Of a stretch of 64,000 nt of DNA, positions 11,945 through 21,841 are shown one piece after another. The DNA comes from Cytidiella melzeri (taxonomy: Eukaryota > Basidiomycota > Agaricomycetes > Polyporales > Irpicaceae). The notes below the pieces were generated by a model that did no database searches, was not told the DNA's origin, and saw only the letters and a list, made by a program, of their open reading frames with translations. The stretch spans positions 1 to 64,000 of the forward strand of contig JABYQR010000020.1 in assembly GCA_022592445.1 (NCBI GenBank). The letters are read 5' to 3'. The first letter of the stretch is position 1; each line of letters starts with the position of its first letter. Position numbers and translations under genes: made by a program.

Positions 11945-12878
11945 CGTTGTGCGTAGGCACGAAGACGACGTTCCGACGACTCGTAATCCGGAAAGACACC
12001 CACGACGACATCCTTCGAGAGTTCGCAAACTCTCCGCTGAAGTACTCTGCAATCCGATACATACGATTCTTGCTAACAAAGGATTATCCCCGCCGCGGCC
12101 ATACTACTGTGAATGAGAACCAACATGGGGCGATTTTGGTGCATCTGACGAAGCTCCGACACGTCCCTATCCATTCACAAAATTGGGACGTTGACACTTT
12201 ACACGACTGAGCCCTTGTCAACGCTTTCCCATATATGCAAGGTCTCACCATGCAATCAGTATCTTGGAACTCTAGGACTTCTCTTGTGCAGGACGACTTG
12301 AACAAAATGGTGCCTCCGTTTAGGCTGCCGAAACTGCGTGCTCCGCACGGTATCATACTGCTTTGCGACGAGAGCATACACCGATTGAAAGTGCTAGAAC
12401 TCGACGCGAATGTCTACTTGATCGCGGTCTCTTTCCATCCCAGATGTAGGTTACAGCAATATACTTCACATGACCATCCATCACCAGATTCTCGGCCAGC
12501 CGTGTACTCTCTACTTATGACCCATACCTGAAGTCTCTCACCTTGCAACACCTTCTCATACGCCCTATATCCCAGATGCAACTATGCCACGGGATGTACA
12601 TTCGGCACTTCCTACTTTCCCTGAGGAGCCGCGGCGTGGAAGAGCTCTTAGAGTTTCTGTTCGTACACTTCACCGACTTTGCAGATTTCGCCGTCTCGGA
12701 GTGCTTTCCGTTCTTGTATGACGACAAATTCGCCAAATCGCCGCTAGTCGTGTCCACTTTCAGCGGTGTCTTGTTGACGTATGCGAGAGCAATGATTGAG
12801 GGCCGTGTTCGGGATGCGCATGAAGCATGGGACAAGCGAGGTGTCATACTGGGAGGTCGTTGTCAAGAGTCCTTTTGA
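11945..12878 (+). pseudogene. F-box family pseudogene (copy B)
   Basis: Fragments align in order with intact copy G at 62.7-64 kb. TFRRLVIRKDTHDDILRE matches TFRHLVIRKDTYDDILRE; DDLNKMVPPFRLPKLRAP matches DELNKMVPPFTLPKLRAL; and the C-terminal part (HGMYIRHFLL, VEELLEFLFVHFTDFADF, RDAHEAWDKRG) matches the second exon. The F-box region (about the first 38 codons) is missing, a stop follows at 12210, about 35 codons are deleted in the middle, and the rest is spread over several frames. It is closer to copy G than to its neighbour A. Confidence 0.85.
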
Positions 12879-14015
12879 CTGATATTCTCCATATCGCACT
12901 CACGTGGTAATAGAGGTGCGTCTACTCGAGCTTCCACTGATGTAGAATTTAGCCTAAGTCCACCTGTATATCGCGTGAATCTTGACTCACTATACGCTGC
13001 GCGCGGTACAATCGAATAACGAACACCGAGAGGTGTCGCTAAAGGGAAAAGGGAAAAGGGAAAACAAAATCATAGGTGAGGCTTGAACCTGAGACCCGAG
13101 CCAAAAAGCTCACAAACCAAGGACCTGGACTGTAACACAAGAATCTGCAGCTGGAAATATCAGGGGTATAGATGGTCGACGGTCGCTGCAAGCTTGAGAG
13201 ATGCCTTTAGAGAATTGACCCGTTCACAAGAGTTTGTAGACAGTCTTCTCAACCTTTTGATCAGCCACAATGGGCCGCAGAGTGCTGTAGAATTGAGAAT
13301 ATGTGGGCATGCTGGCTTTCGAGTTGCACGGCTGCAAGAGAGAATCGTCACCTAGCTTCTCGTTGCTCGCACCGAGACCGTGTAGCCTGCTTGAATCTAG
13401 GGCCAGCCACGTACAGGAAGCTGTAGACAGTTCACCCGCAGTTGAACTCTATGAACGGGAAATAGGCCTGCGAATTCGCACGTTAGCATGATGTTTCTTT
13501 CGAGACGAGTAGACGCACTCACCTCCTCGTAGCACCACCGCAACACACGCTCGCCGGATCTATATATTAAAATCTACAGGACATGCATCAGTACGTACCG
13601 TCTGAAATGTGAACGGCTGAATGTGGCAGGACCGAGCGCATACATAAACCGCGAATGAAAGAAATGCTGGTTTCATGATGATTAACTCTGCGACAAGCAA
13701 AAAAGAGCACTGGGGTTGTGTTATGCTAGCTTAGTGTCGTGTGATGTAAAATAAAGTGGGGGCGTGATAAAGGACATGATCATGAGAATACACAGAGAAA
13801 TGATGAAGGACCGAGGTAGTTATGTGCAGAGATACCGGGTAATCGTCATTGGGGCCTTAAGGATTGGGAAATCGATGCGTTAAAATAAGTTAAAAGGTGC
13901 CAGGCAGTCCGCGTAAAACGGCGGGAACCAGAATAAAATGTGGAATCGTCGACCGTGGACGCGGTTGGGGGCTGCCCTCCTGACTGACCCGGCCACCGCC
14001 AATCGCAGACCTCTG
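12879..14015. other. Intergenic region with a possible tRNA-derived repeat
   Basis: About 1.1 kb without a convincing gene. On the minus strand near 13076-13095 there is a Pol III B-box-like GGTTCAAGCCT. It is followed (minus direction) by a run of CCCTTTT units at 13038-13063, the arrangement of a tRNA-derived SINE with a simple tail. The remainder is unassigned and includes the 3' flank of the gene ending at 14016. Confidence 0.3.
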
Positions 14016-14852
14016 TCAAAAATAAGTTCCCCGCACTTCTCCCGGTGTCTCAAGAGCATAGTTGCGCTCGACGTCCATAGGGCTGAAATCCTCAGAGGGA
14101 GTGGAGAGGGTGGGTGTAAGCATTGGAAGGGGGAACGCGTCGGACGTTTGGGACCTCCATGCTGAAGGCCTGCAAGGAATCTGCGGCCTCTCCAGAGTGA
14201 GGTGAGGTCGGGGAGTAGGAACGTCTGGTAACGGGAGCTCTGGTGGTGGTGGTAGAGGAGCAGGAAGAGTACCTTGCTTGCGCAGACGACGAGGACTGTC
14301 GGAATGCACCCATTGTCAGCGGCAGTGACCTGGACGTAATTGGAGTGAAACGTACCGGAGCGCCGTGCCCACGCTTCCGCTTCGCGGTCTGCCCATAACG
14401 CTGTTACCGCTCGTGGCATCATTGTTCACGATGGTCATGGCAGCGCGAGACAGCCGCAAACCTGCCTCTACGACACTGCCTGACCGTGAGCGGGCTGGGG
14501 AAATGGCGCCCATCATGGTTTGTCGTTGCACTGTGCTGCTCTTCAATGGAGTGACCGAGGACGCGTTCAGACCCAGTGAGGAACGTCTTCGGCGCATGCG
14601 TGGACGTTCCTGGCTTGACGGACTGTTGTTGACCTCATTAGCTTGAGCAAGAACGGGGAGAGAGGTGTCCACAGTTTGTTTCAGAAGCGGTATCGTGTGC
14701 GTCGAAGCAGTGGGTGTCGTATCGTCGAGGTTGCTTGGTCTGGAGCGTGGCGTGGTCGGGTCTGGTGTGTGCGGACGCGACGAAGGGAGAACGTCGACGT
14801 CGGGGGCCAGCAAGCCAGAGGCAAAGAAGGATGAATAGCCCAACGTGCCCAT
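14016..14852 (-). CDS. Uncharacterised Ser/Pro-rich protein, 2 exons
   Basis: Exons 14356-14852 and 14016-14295 joined over a 60-nt intron (GTACGT...GACAG); 258 aa. N-terminus MGTLGYSSFFASGLLAPDVD, then disordered sequence with basic Ser clusters (RMRRRRSSLGLNASS, SRSGSVVEAGLRLSRAAMT, RPRSGSVGTALR) that look like kinase sites, then a Pro-rich stretch (LPAPLPPPPELPLPDVPTP) and a C-terminus ending EVRGTYF. No known domain recognised. The intron is set by keeping the Pro-rich frame, which has no stop to 14016. Confidence 0.65.
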
Positions 14853-15452
14853 TGCGTGTCAAAAGTGAAGAGTTTTCGTGCGTAAGGGGTATGGAAAGGA
14901 GAGTGCACGGGTATATATTATATATTATCGAGCGCTGCAGCTGCAAGTGTTCCGTTGGAGCTTGTCCTGTCGAGAATGGAGCACGGTTGTTAGCAGAGAG
15001 GCGTGCAGTGGAAGAATTCGGGATCAGTCCCCTGTACAAGAGCGCAATCAGCAACCCACTCCATCCATCCCAAGCGCAGCCAGTGCATTCCGACGCAGTA
15101 GAAATTCAGGAGAACAATTGCTGACCTTTTGGTGAGACGACAAGATGACGAGATGAAGAACTTTGACAAACGAGAACAGCAGAGAACAAGAACAAAATCG
15201 TCAAGAGCGGACGCTTTTATCTTAGGAGCCGCATCAAGAAAGAGGCGCATCAAAACATGTGGGACATGTGCTTCAGCTCAGCCTCATCGAGTCCACAGCT
15301 CGATATATCGTCATTGCGATACACTGATTATGCGGATAGTAGTATTACATGTTATATGAGTTTTATAGAGACCACGATGGCTCTCGCGCTCTGGAGGGAT
15401 AATTCCAGTGGACCTTGCACGTTCCAACGTCCCACACAATGGTAGGAGAATT
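14853..15452. other. Intergenic region
   Basis: Upstream region of the Ser/Pro-rich gene and downstream region of GPN3. A TATATATTATATATTAT stretch at 14911-14927 lies about 60-75 bp upstream of the ATG at 14852 and could serve as its TATA element. No gene seen. Confidence 0.4.
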
Positions 15453-16685
15453 CTACTCCATATCAGCGAAATCCCCGTCGTCAAGATCGTGAGGCTGGTG
15501 CGCTCGGTCAGCTCATCATGCTCTGGTGAGACAAACTCGGCAGAATGATGCTTACCTCTTTTGGCTCCTCATCTTCGCCGTACTGCATTGTAAAGTCGAT
15601 ATGACTCAGCACAGTTTCGATCGAATCAGGCTCAGTCAGATTGAGTGGTAAGAACGAGACCAAAGGATGGTCCTCGATCTGACCATGTCAGAAAACACAT
15701 TGCGAGAGGAGCCAAGAAAACCATCTCACGAGCTGGACGATAGCCTGGTTGAGTGAATGGAATTTCGAGTTTCGTTCATTCTTTTCGTCACTACTGCCGG
15801 GCGCCGACACAAGCAATAAAGGATCAGGATCAAGAAATCTGCAAGTGCATGATGTCAGTGAAACGTCCACCCCGTCATTTCAAGTTAGATTACCGTGAAA
15901 TGTCCTTCCGTGAGCGTATGCCGTTGCGGCCGCTTGCCATATCGTCGACATTGTTGGTCACAAGATCCATCTTGGACATAATATTAATCCAGGAAATTTC
16001 GAGATTCACCATGGCGGACATGGCAGATAAAATACCGCTAGAGCGACGACGATCAGGGAAAGCCAGTGTGCGCGAAGATAAGGTAGCCGTGCCTAAAGAA
16101 CTTATACTTGTCCTCCATGAACTGTGACTCTATGAGGTACGTCCCACACGTTCTTAGCCCCAGTCTTTGGAGATGTCGGACCAGGGCCGGTAAGAATGGG
16201 TGATGGGTGTACAGTTCAATTTGGCCTAAACATAGCATTCATCAGCAGGGGTGATGGGTCCTTTTTGCAAGCGCAGAGTCGTCGTACCTGGACAGTCGAA
16301 AATCAAGTAGTCATCTTCGTAGTTTCCAAGTTCTTCTTCGAGCCAGTCCATGTTTTCGAGCAAATACCTAACATCACGGCATGAATGAAAACACGCAGAT
16401 GAAAAACTTCCTCGGGATCGACACAAACCGGGCACTCACTCACTCGAAGCAGTAGACCAGGCCGCCGTTCGGGCCATAGTTTAATTCGCTCATGACATCT
16501 TCCAAACTGATGAGGTCGCGAATGTCAATTGCTGGCTCGTATTCGAAGGCATCGCTGTTTGCAGCTGGGTCAAGGTTAACGAGATGAGCGGTGCGTTTCG
16601 AGGTTTGCAAGTGGGTCATGAGCCCGTTGCAAAATGTCGATTTTCCGGCACCTGCGGGACCGGTAACGAGAACTGCGTAGCGCAT
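15453..16685 (-). CDS. GPN3: GPN-loop GTPase 3, 7 exons
   Basis: 290-aa cytosolic GTPase of the GPN family, which assists assembly and nuclear import of RNA polymerase II and III. Exons: 16444-16685, 16288-16367, 16225-16093, 16037-15894, 15838-15730, 15678-15556, 15494-15453 (873 nt). Motifs in order: P-loop [16 protein letters not shown], the defining Gly-Pro-Asn loop [12 protein letters not shown]3 [32 protein letters not shown]4 SKMDL, then [16 protein letters not shown] and an acidic tail. Length matches the family. The third intron (16038-16092) starts with GC instead of GT; this is the only junction that restores FFSGILSAM. It starts 242 bp from the divergent PYM gene. Confidence 0.95.
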
Positions 16686-16927
16686 TGCAGATAGTTCAAG
16701 GTATCGCTACGCCTGGTATTGGTGGAGAGGGCCGATGAGAGTAGCAGCTGCAAGCAGTTGTTTAACTCTTTGACCATGAGACAGAAATGAGATTACAGCG
16801 TAAAGATTCAGACTCCGCTCAATCTCATTGGACGCTGTGATGATCACCTTTCGAGGCTCATCAGGCGCCCATCAACCGGTGCCTCACCCTGAACTACTGT
16901 GCATTGTTTGCTATCGTAGAACGACGC
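16686..16927. promoter_or_regulatory. Bidirectional promoter region, GPN3/PYM
   Basis: 242 bp separate the two divergent start codons. No sequence-specific element was identified; the shared-promoter role is inferred from spacing. Confidence 0.4.
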
Positions 16928-17596
16928 ATGTCCAAGCCAGATCTCTTCCCCTCACCCAGTACCGCTGGTATAACAGTGAACCCGCGAACCCTCGAGCGTG
17001 TCATCCCAGAGTCCCGTCGGTCAGATGGAACGTATGTCCTCCATCCTTTTCCCACCCGAGATCGCACAAAGCTAACCGTGAGCCTCGTCACGCATGCCCA
17101 AATCTGTTTTTGTGCGTTGTCTTGCGCAATTCACGTCGTACAATATACACACTGTCGCACGCGATCACACCTGCTTGCTCACAGTGTTCGCAGAGAGATC
17201 AAGATCCGACCAGGATTCACACCACAAGAAGATGTGAGCCGCTTTCGCGGTACACGACAGAAACAGATGGACACGACTGCTCTACCTAAAGGGCATATCA
17301 TCGGCTGGGCACCCCCGCCTGTGTCGACTGCTTCCTCAGCGAAGTCGACCGCTGGGTTGAGTAAAAGCGCGAAGAAGAACGCGAAGAGAAAGGAGAAGAG
17401 GGAGGCTCAGAAGACGGACGAGGTTGTGAAAGTGAAGGACAACTGGGAAGATGAAGATGAGGAGGAGAAGGCGGAGGGCAACGCGGCTAGTTCTGGCAAA
17501 CCAACCGCGAAGACGCAGGAGGGCCAGGCTTCCAAGCCAAACGAAGATGCGCAGGCGGATGCGTTGGTAGAGAAGTTGAAGAAAATGGACGTCTAG
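16928..17596 (+). CDS. PYM1: PYM/WIBG-like partner of Y14-Mago, 2 exons
   Basis: Exons 16928-17031 and 17194-17596; 168 aa. PYM binds the Mago-Y14 core of exon junction complexes and removes them from mRNA during translation. The conserved N-terminal Mago-binding region is clear: ERVIPESRRSDGT joined to EIKIRPGFTPQEDVSRFRG, then LPKGHIIGWAPP. The C-terminus is a charged coiled region (KKNAKRKEKREAQK, then acidic) ending VEKLKKMDV, as in other PYM proteins. The 162-nt intron is long for this window, and its placement is fixed by the RRSDGT/EIKIRPG junction. An EJC-recycling factor fits a genome this rich in introns. Confidence 0.9.
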   Translation: MSKPDLFPSPSTAGITVNPRTLERVIPESRRSDGTYVLHPFPTRDRTKLTVSLVTHAQICFCALSCAIHVVQYTHCRTRSHLLAHSVRREIKIRPGFTPQEDVSRFRGTRQKQMDTTALPKGHIIGWAPPPVSTASSAKSTAGLSKSAKKNAKRKEKREAQKTDEVVKVKDNWEDEDEEEKAEGNAASSGKPTAKTQEGQASKPNEDAQADALVEKLKKMDV

Positions 17597-17859
17597 TGAA
17601 ACCAACGGGTTTTCAAGCAACGGTTGTCTCACCATTCGGCTTTGTGTATTTCTCTCTGGGTTTTGATAAGGTGCTGTATAATAGTATGCGGTCGTCGGTT
17701 TTGTAGCAACCCGTAGGGCCGTAGGGAATCTACAATAGTTTGTGTATGCAAAGTCCATTAGTTCATGTAAGGAGTGTGCGAGCGGAACTGCAAGTAGTTC
17801 TTTGTTCCGGCTGCTATATGCATCATATAAAGATATGTCGTCCCGAAGAAACCAACTGG

Positions 17860-19102
17860 CTACGTGTACTGCAGGCTCTCTACTTCGCCTTCTTGCAATG
17901 GCTCAGGCGGAGGAGGCTTCGGCTTCTTCTTGGTCTCTGTCGAGGACAAGAGCTCCATACCGATAACAATCGTGACCAAGAAGCCACTAAGAGCAGCTAT
18001 ACAATACCGAAGGTAAGCACCAAAGCCAGTGGAATGGTTGCGACAGTGAGATACGTACCAACAGATTTGCGCATATTATCCCACCTCACCTCTTCCATTA
18101 ATGTACGCAGCTCTCCCAAAGTAACCAACGATTTATTCAGCACTCCCTATGAGCGAATCCCCAGATCAATATACGTAGCGCATCCACACATCAGTCTGAC
18201 TTGCCTCTATCTCTATATCCATCTGCTTCATGTCGTTCTTCGCTTCGTTCTTCCTACTGTCCAACTCCATCTGGATTCTATAATAGTGTCAACTCATGAT
18301 GGATCATTACTGTAAGATGTACATACTCGTGCTTCAAATTCGCTATTTCCTCATTCATGCGCCCTTCATGATTGTCTACTTCTCTTCGCAGGGCAGCCGA
18401 GGCACTACTCATCGCGGCCGACTCGTTCCGTGTAAGCATAGTCAATTCTGAACGAAGTTCTGACAGTGCAGCCTTGAACAGATACGCTTGCTGAATATTG
18501 TCACTGCCGTCAGCGATTGATAGAAGGTCACTGCGAGAACAATTACGCACACTTTCAAGATCCTTGACCGTCAACGCTTCCCTCCGCACCCTTCCAATTC
18601 TGTCCACGAGTAACGCGCGAGTAGCACGCATGAGAGGCCTCGCAGTCGTTGTGGCAAATGTTTTCTCCAAGGCGGTAAAGAACCTGTGAGTATCAAAGGG
18701 AGGGATCGCATAGGAAGATATTGGGGGTGGATGGGGTGATGGGAGAGCGGAAGGAGGTTCTGGCGGGTCGTTGGAGTGTTCTTGCGACAGAGTAAACGAC
18801 GTGGGAGCAATGCTGGGCTCCGAGGGTTGACTCTCTGCTCCAGAAGCAGAATGGGTAAATTGTGGTGGTTGTGGTTGTGGTTGTGGTTGGTCGTTGCTTG
18901 AGAAGGATGGCCCTGGCTGAGACGATGAACCTGGATCCTTTGGATGGGCTGTGAAGATCGTGCTCGGACCATGTGAGTTGGAGGTCGTGCTAGGTGTAGA
19001 GGGGATGATACGGGGCGGGCTGTGATATGGACACCTTCCTGCACCCATAGGTCGACATATTCGAGGAGCTGCTTTGGCTCGTCGGAGAGCGGCTGCTAGC
19101 AT
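17860..19102 (-). CDS. Mitochondrial coiled-coil protein, CCDC90/MCUR1-like (DUF1640), 5 exons
   Basis: 337 aa; exons 18551-19102, 18327-18490, 18205-18277, 18059-18146, 17860-17996. N-terminus rich in Ala/Arg ([17 protein letters not shown]) fits a mitochondrial presequence; then a Pro/Ser/Gln-rich linker, the family core ([39 protein letters not shown]), a coiled coil around [20 protein letters not shown], the signature [19 protein letters not shown], and a C-terminal membrane segment [17 protein letters not shown]. Relatives include yeast Fmp32 and animal MCUR1/CCDC90B, inner-membrane proteins tied to calcium uniporter or oxidase assembly; the exact role here is open. The third intron begins GAG|GCAAGT, a typical GC-AG donor. 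Confidence 0.9.
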
Positions 19103-19365
19103 TAATTCGCGCGATGAGCAATTATGAGCCGTCTAGTCAAGAAATTGAGTTACATGGGACAGTACACGGTAGTCTCAAGCATACCGAGTGTACCACGCTG
19201 GGCTCAGCTCTCAACTTCAAGTTCGTCAAGAAACGACCCAGTCAGACTCAGAATGGGGATGATCGTGTTAGACGCCAGCAAACCCGCGAACCGCGCGTTG
19301 CAGTTGGCTTTGCCTCCGCCTCGACGTTTACCTCGACGTTCATACCGTCTCTCTCGCCACCAGAT

Positions 19366-21177
19366 ATGTCGCCACAGACAGCACATCAGTCAAAAGATGT
19401 CGAACTCAAGCCGGTCGCACCTCATCATCCATCAATGCGAAGCACAGGCGGTGCCCCTCGCAGCGTGTCTAATCAGACCGTCAAGGCAAAAGAGACATCT
19501 CGTACTCAGCCTAGCCCCAGCTATCCTCCTGCAAAACAGACGAAACAGCCGCAGTCTACAACTGCTGTGCCAGCGCAGTCTCAGATGAAGAAGCTGACAC
19601 GCAAGTCGAGCAAGCCTATCATCAATTGGTTTCAACGCAAGTTGGGGGGTTCAGTGCGTTCCAGGAGAGCCTCAGACGCGGATGCATTGCGAGCGACGAG
19701 ACCAGTGAAAGAGAAGCCTTCGCTGAAAGAGCAGCGCAGAAGGTCCTCTGTTCCCTCTGTTCCTCCTCTGCCTCTCATTCAAACACAGAGCAAGAAAGGT
19801 AGTAAAGGATCGCAGGGCCTGAAACCTGACCCCGTACTCATACCGAAGCGGAACACTATTTCATTGGACGGCTCGGACGATTACAACAGCTACATGGATG
19901 GTCGAACCATTGATTCCTTCGATGACCACCGAGGCTCCGTGGCTCGCGAGTCACTCTGGTCACCGACCAGTCTCAGCGTGCGCGAAGCCGACGAGGATGC
20001 TTCTGTCAGACCTATACCTCCGAGTGCACCACCTTCACCCTCACCATCGCATTCCTCGTCCTCATATCTCTCAGATCCACGCACGTTTGCTAGCATGGCG
20101 GCCAGCACCAAACCTACGACGCTCCTCAGCGTCGATCTTACGGGTGGCGGCATGGCACATATCGCGCAAGCACCTCCTACTCCTACACTTCCCGCACACA
20201 GGCTTGCACCTCACGCTCGCGCAAACTCGACGACTCCGAGCACGGTAGGCTCAATCACATTCTCAGCTCTACCGGCTGCGACGTCCCCTCGCCTTTTGCA
20301 GTCTAGTCCCGGAACCAATTCTCGAACTCCTCTCCAACATGGCACCTTGAACGCTCCACAGCATACCGCGCATCACCCGAGATATAATCCACGCCCTTCT
20401 TCGCCACCACCAGACGATGCTTCAGTCCTGACGCTTGCCTCTTCGGCGTTTGGTCTTCCGACTTCTCGTATGGGCATGAATGCTCTCAACGGTAGACGCT
20501 CTCTCGCAGATGATTCCTTCTCTCACATCAGCGGTGCACCGGGGCTCGGTGACAGTGTCAGCCACTTCCACACAGGAGATTTGGACGGTGACGACGACAG
20601 GCTCATGGAAGCCGACCGCGATGGAGATGTGGACGCGAGCGTTCGCGCTCTTAGACCGCGCAGCTCGAGGCGCGGAAGTTGGGAAAGTGAGGCTAGCGGT
20701 TGGAGTGCGCATCTTGGCAATGGTACGCCTGGTGCTCCTAGTGTGCTGAGGGACAGGAGCTTGTGGACCACGCCGAGCGTACGAACGGGTACTCGCAGTG
20801 TCAACCTTTGGACGGAAGAGGAGTGCCATGACAAGTCGGATATAACGCACGAGGACGACCGATCTTTAGCGTTCACGACTAGTGAAGTCTTCCACGGCGA
20901 CGCGTCGGATAACCATTCGGAGAAAGTGCTCGCTCAACAGGCAGAGTCTGACCAATCGTCATTGCAGGACGTCTCCGAGCACTTGCAAAGCTCTTCTCAG
21001 TCTTCATCGGATATCATCCCTGGTGGCCCTGGCACAGTAACACCAAGAAGAGAGAAAGGTCAAGAGACGCCACGTGTATCGATCTTGATACTGGAAGAGA
21101 TCCTTCCTGCACATGCTCCCACCCCTACGGTTCATGTTCACGACGCTCGTGCACAGGAAGGAAATGTTACCGCGTAG
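19366..21177 (+). CDS. Large disordered Ser/Pro-rich protein, single exon
   Basis: 604 aa from the ATG at 19366. The frame is open back to an ATG at 19114, but that lies 11 bp from the start codon of the divergent CCDC90-like gene and would leave no promoter, so the internal start is preferred. No folded domain recognised. Landmarks: basic KPIINWFQRKLGGSVRSRRA, polar Ser/Pro tracts, SVLTLASSAFGLPTSRMGM, SLADDSFSHISG, an acidic stretch GDLDGDDDRLMEADRDGDVD, and RALRPRSSRRGSWESEASGW followed by VNLWTEEE. The last blocks look too specific for random low complexity and are good search probes. Likely a regulatory or scaffold protein; function unknown. Confidence 0.7.
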   Translation: MSPQTAHQSKDVELKPVAPHHPSMRSTGGAPRSVSNQTVKAKETSRTQPSPSYPPAKQTKQPQSTTAVPAQSQMKKLTRKSSKPIINWFQRKLGGSVRSRRASDADALRATRPVKEKPSLKEQRRRSSVPSVPPLPLIQTQSKKGSKGSQGLKPDPVLIPKRNTISLDGSDDYNSYMDGRTIDSFDDHRGSVARESLWSPTSLSVREADEDASVRPIPPSAPPSPSPSHSSSSYLSDPRTFASMAASTKPTTLLSVDLTGGGMAHIAQAPPTPTLPAHRLAPHARANSTTPSTVGSITFSALPAATSPRLLQSSPGTNSRTPLQHGTLNAPQHTAHHPRYNPRPSSPPPDDASVLTLASSAFGLPTSRMGMNALNGRRSLADDSFSHISGAPGLGDSVSHFHTGDLDGDDDRLMEADRDGDVDASVRALRPRSSRRGSWESEASGWSAHLGNGTPGAPSVLRDRSLWTTPSVRTGTRSVNLWTEEECHDKSDITHEDDRSLAFTTSEVFHGDASDNHSEKVLAQQAESDQSSLQDVSEHLQSSSQSSSDIIPGGPGTVTPRREKGQETPRVSILILEEILPAHAPTPTVHVHDARAQEGNVTA

Positions 21178-21841
21178 ATGTCTCATATTATCCTGGTATG
21201 ATATCACATTTTTTGAGACCTTGATGTCGGAACTTACCTACATTCTGGATCAGACACACGCTCCTTCCGGCTGCAAATATTTAATGATCCTCTTGGTTAT
21301 CATCTGCTGCTCTGCGTCACCTTCACAAAGCCTTTTTTGTAAATTGTGCTCTTGCCCGTGACTTGGACGCTTCTAAAACTTGCTTTGAATACTGTACACA
21401 ATCTATTATAGCGGAAGAGAATTTTTTCTCGCACATCCAATTTTCTTTTCAATTTGGAAGCTGGGCCTGCTGAAACGTTGAAGAGCACTCCGGGCCGCTC
21501 CCCCGGCTGTAGACGCGTGACCGTTGTCTGACATTGTTTACCGCGATGAGCCACTTTAAAGTCGAACTTCGACTTCGTTTGAAACTCGCGGCAGGGGTCA
21601 GCTGGCTGTGCTCACATACGCACAACACACTCGCAACAGATCTCGTGAGCGAGAGCAGCATGGGTGAGACGTTGGTTCTGATTCTGCACTCGCTGGCTTC
21701 CTCCCTAGACGTAATGCCCTCTTCCATGATAAATATGCAGTGCACTTTTTCCAGGTGGGGCGCACCCTCGTCCTCGATAATATCACCACACTTTGCTCTT
21801 TGCAAGAAAGCGTTCTTGCTGGTCTTTGGCAAAATATCAAG
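21178..21841. other. Intergenic region
   Basis: 3' flank of the disordered-protein gene and promoter of the mannosidase gene. Short opposing frames only; nothing recognised. Confidence 0.4.

Noticed and set aside
14365..15124. Plus-strand frames over the Ser/Pro-rich gene
   Set aside because: Shadows of the minus-strand coding frame; C/G-rich low-complexity DNA leaves several frames open.
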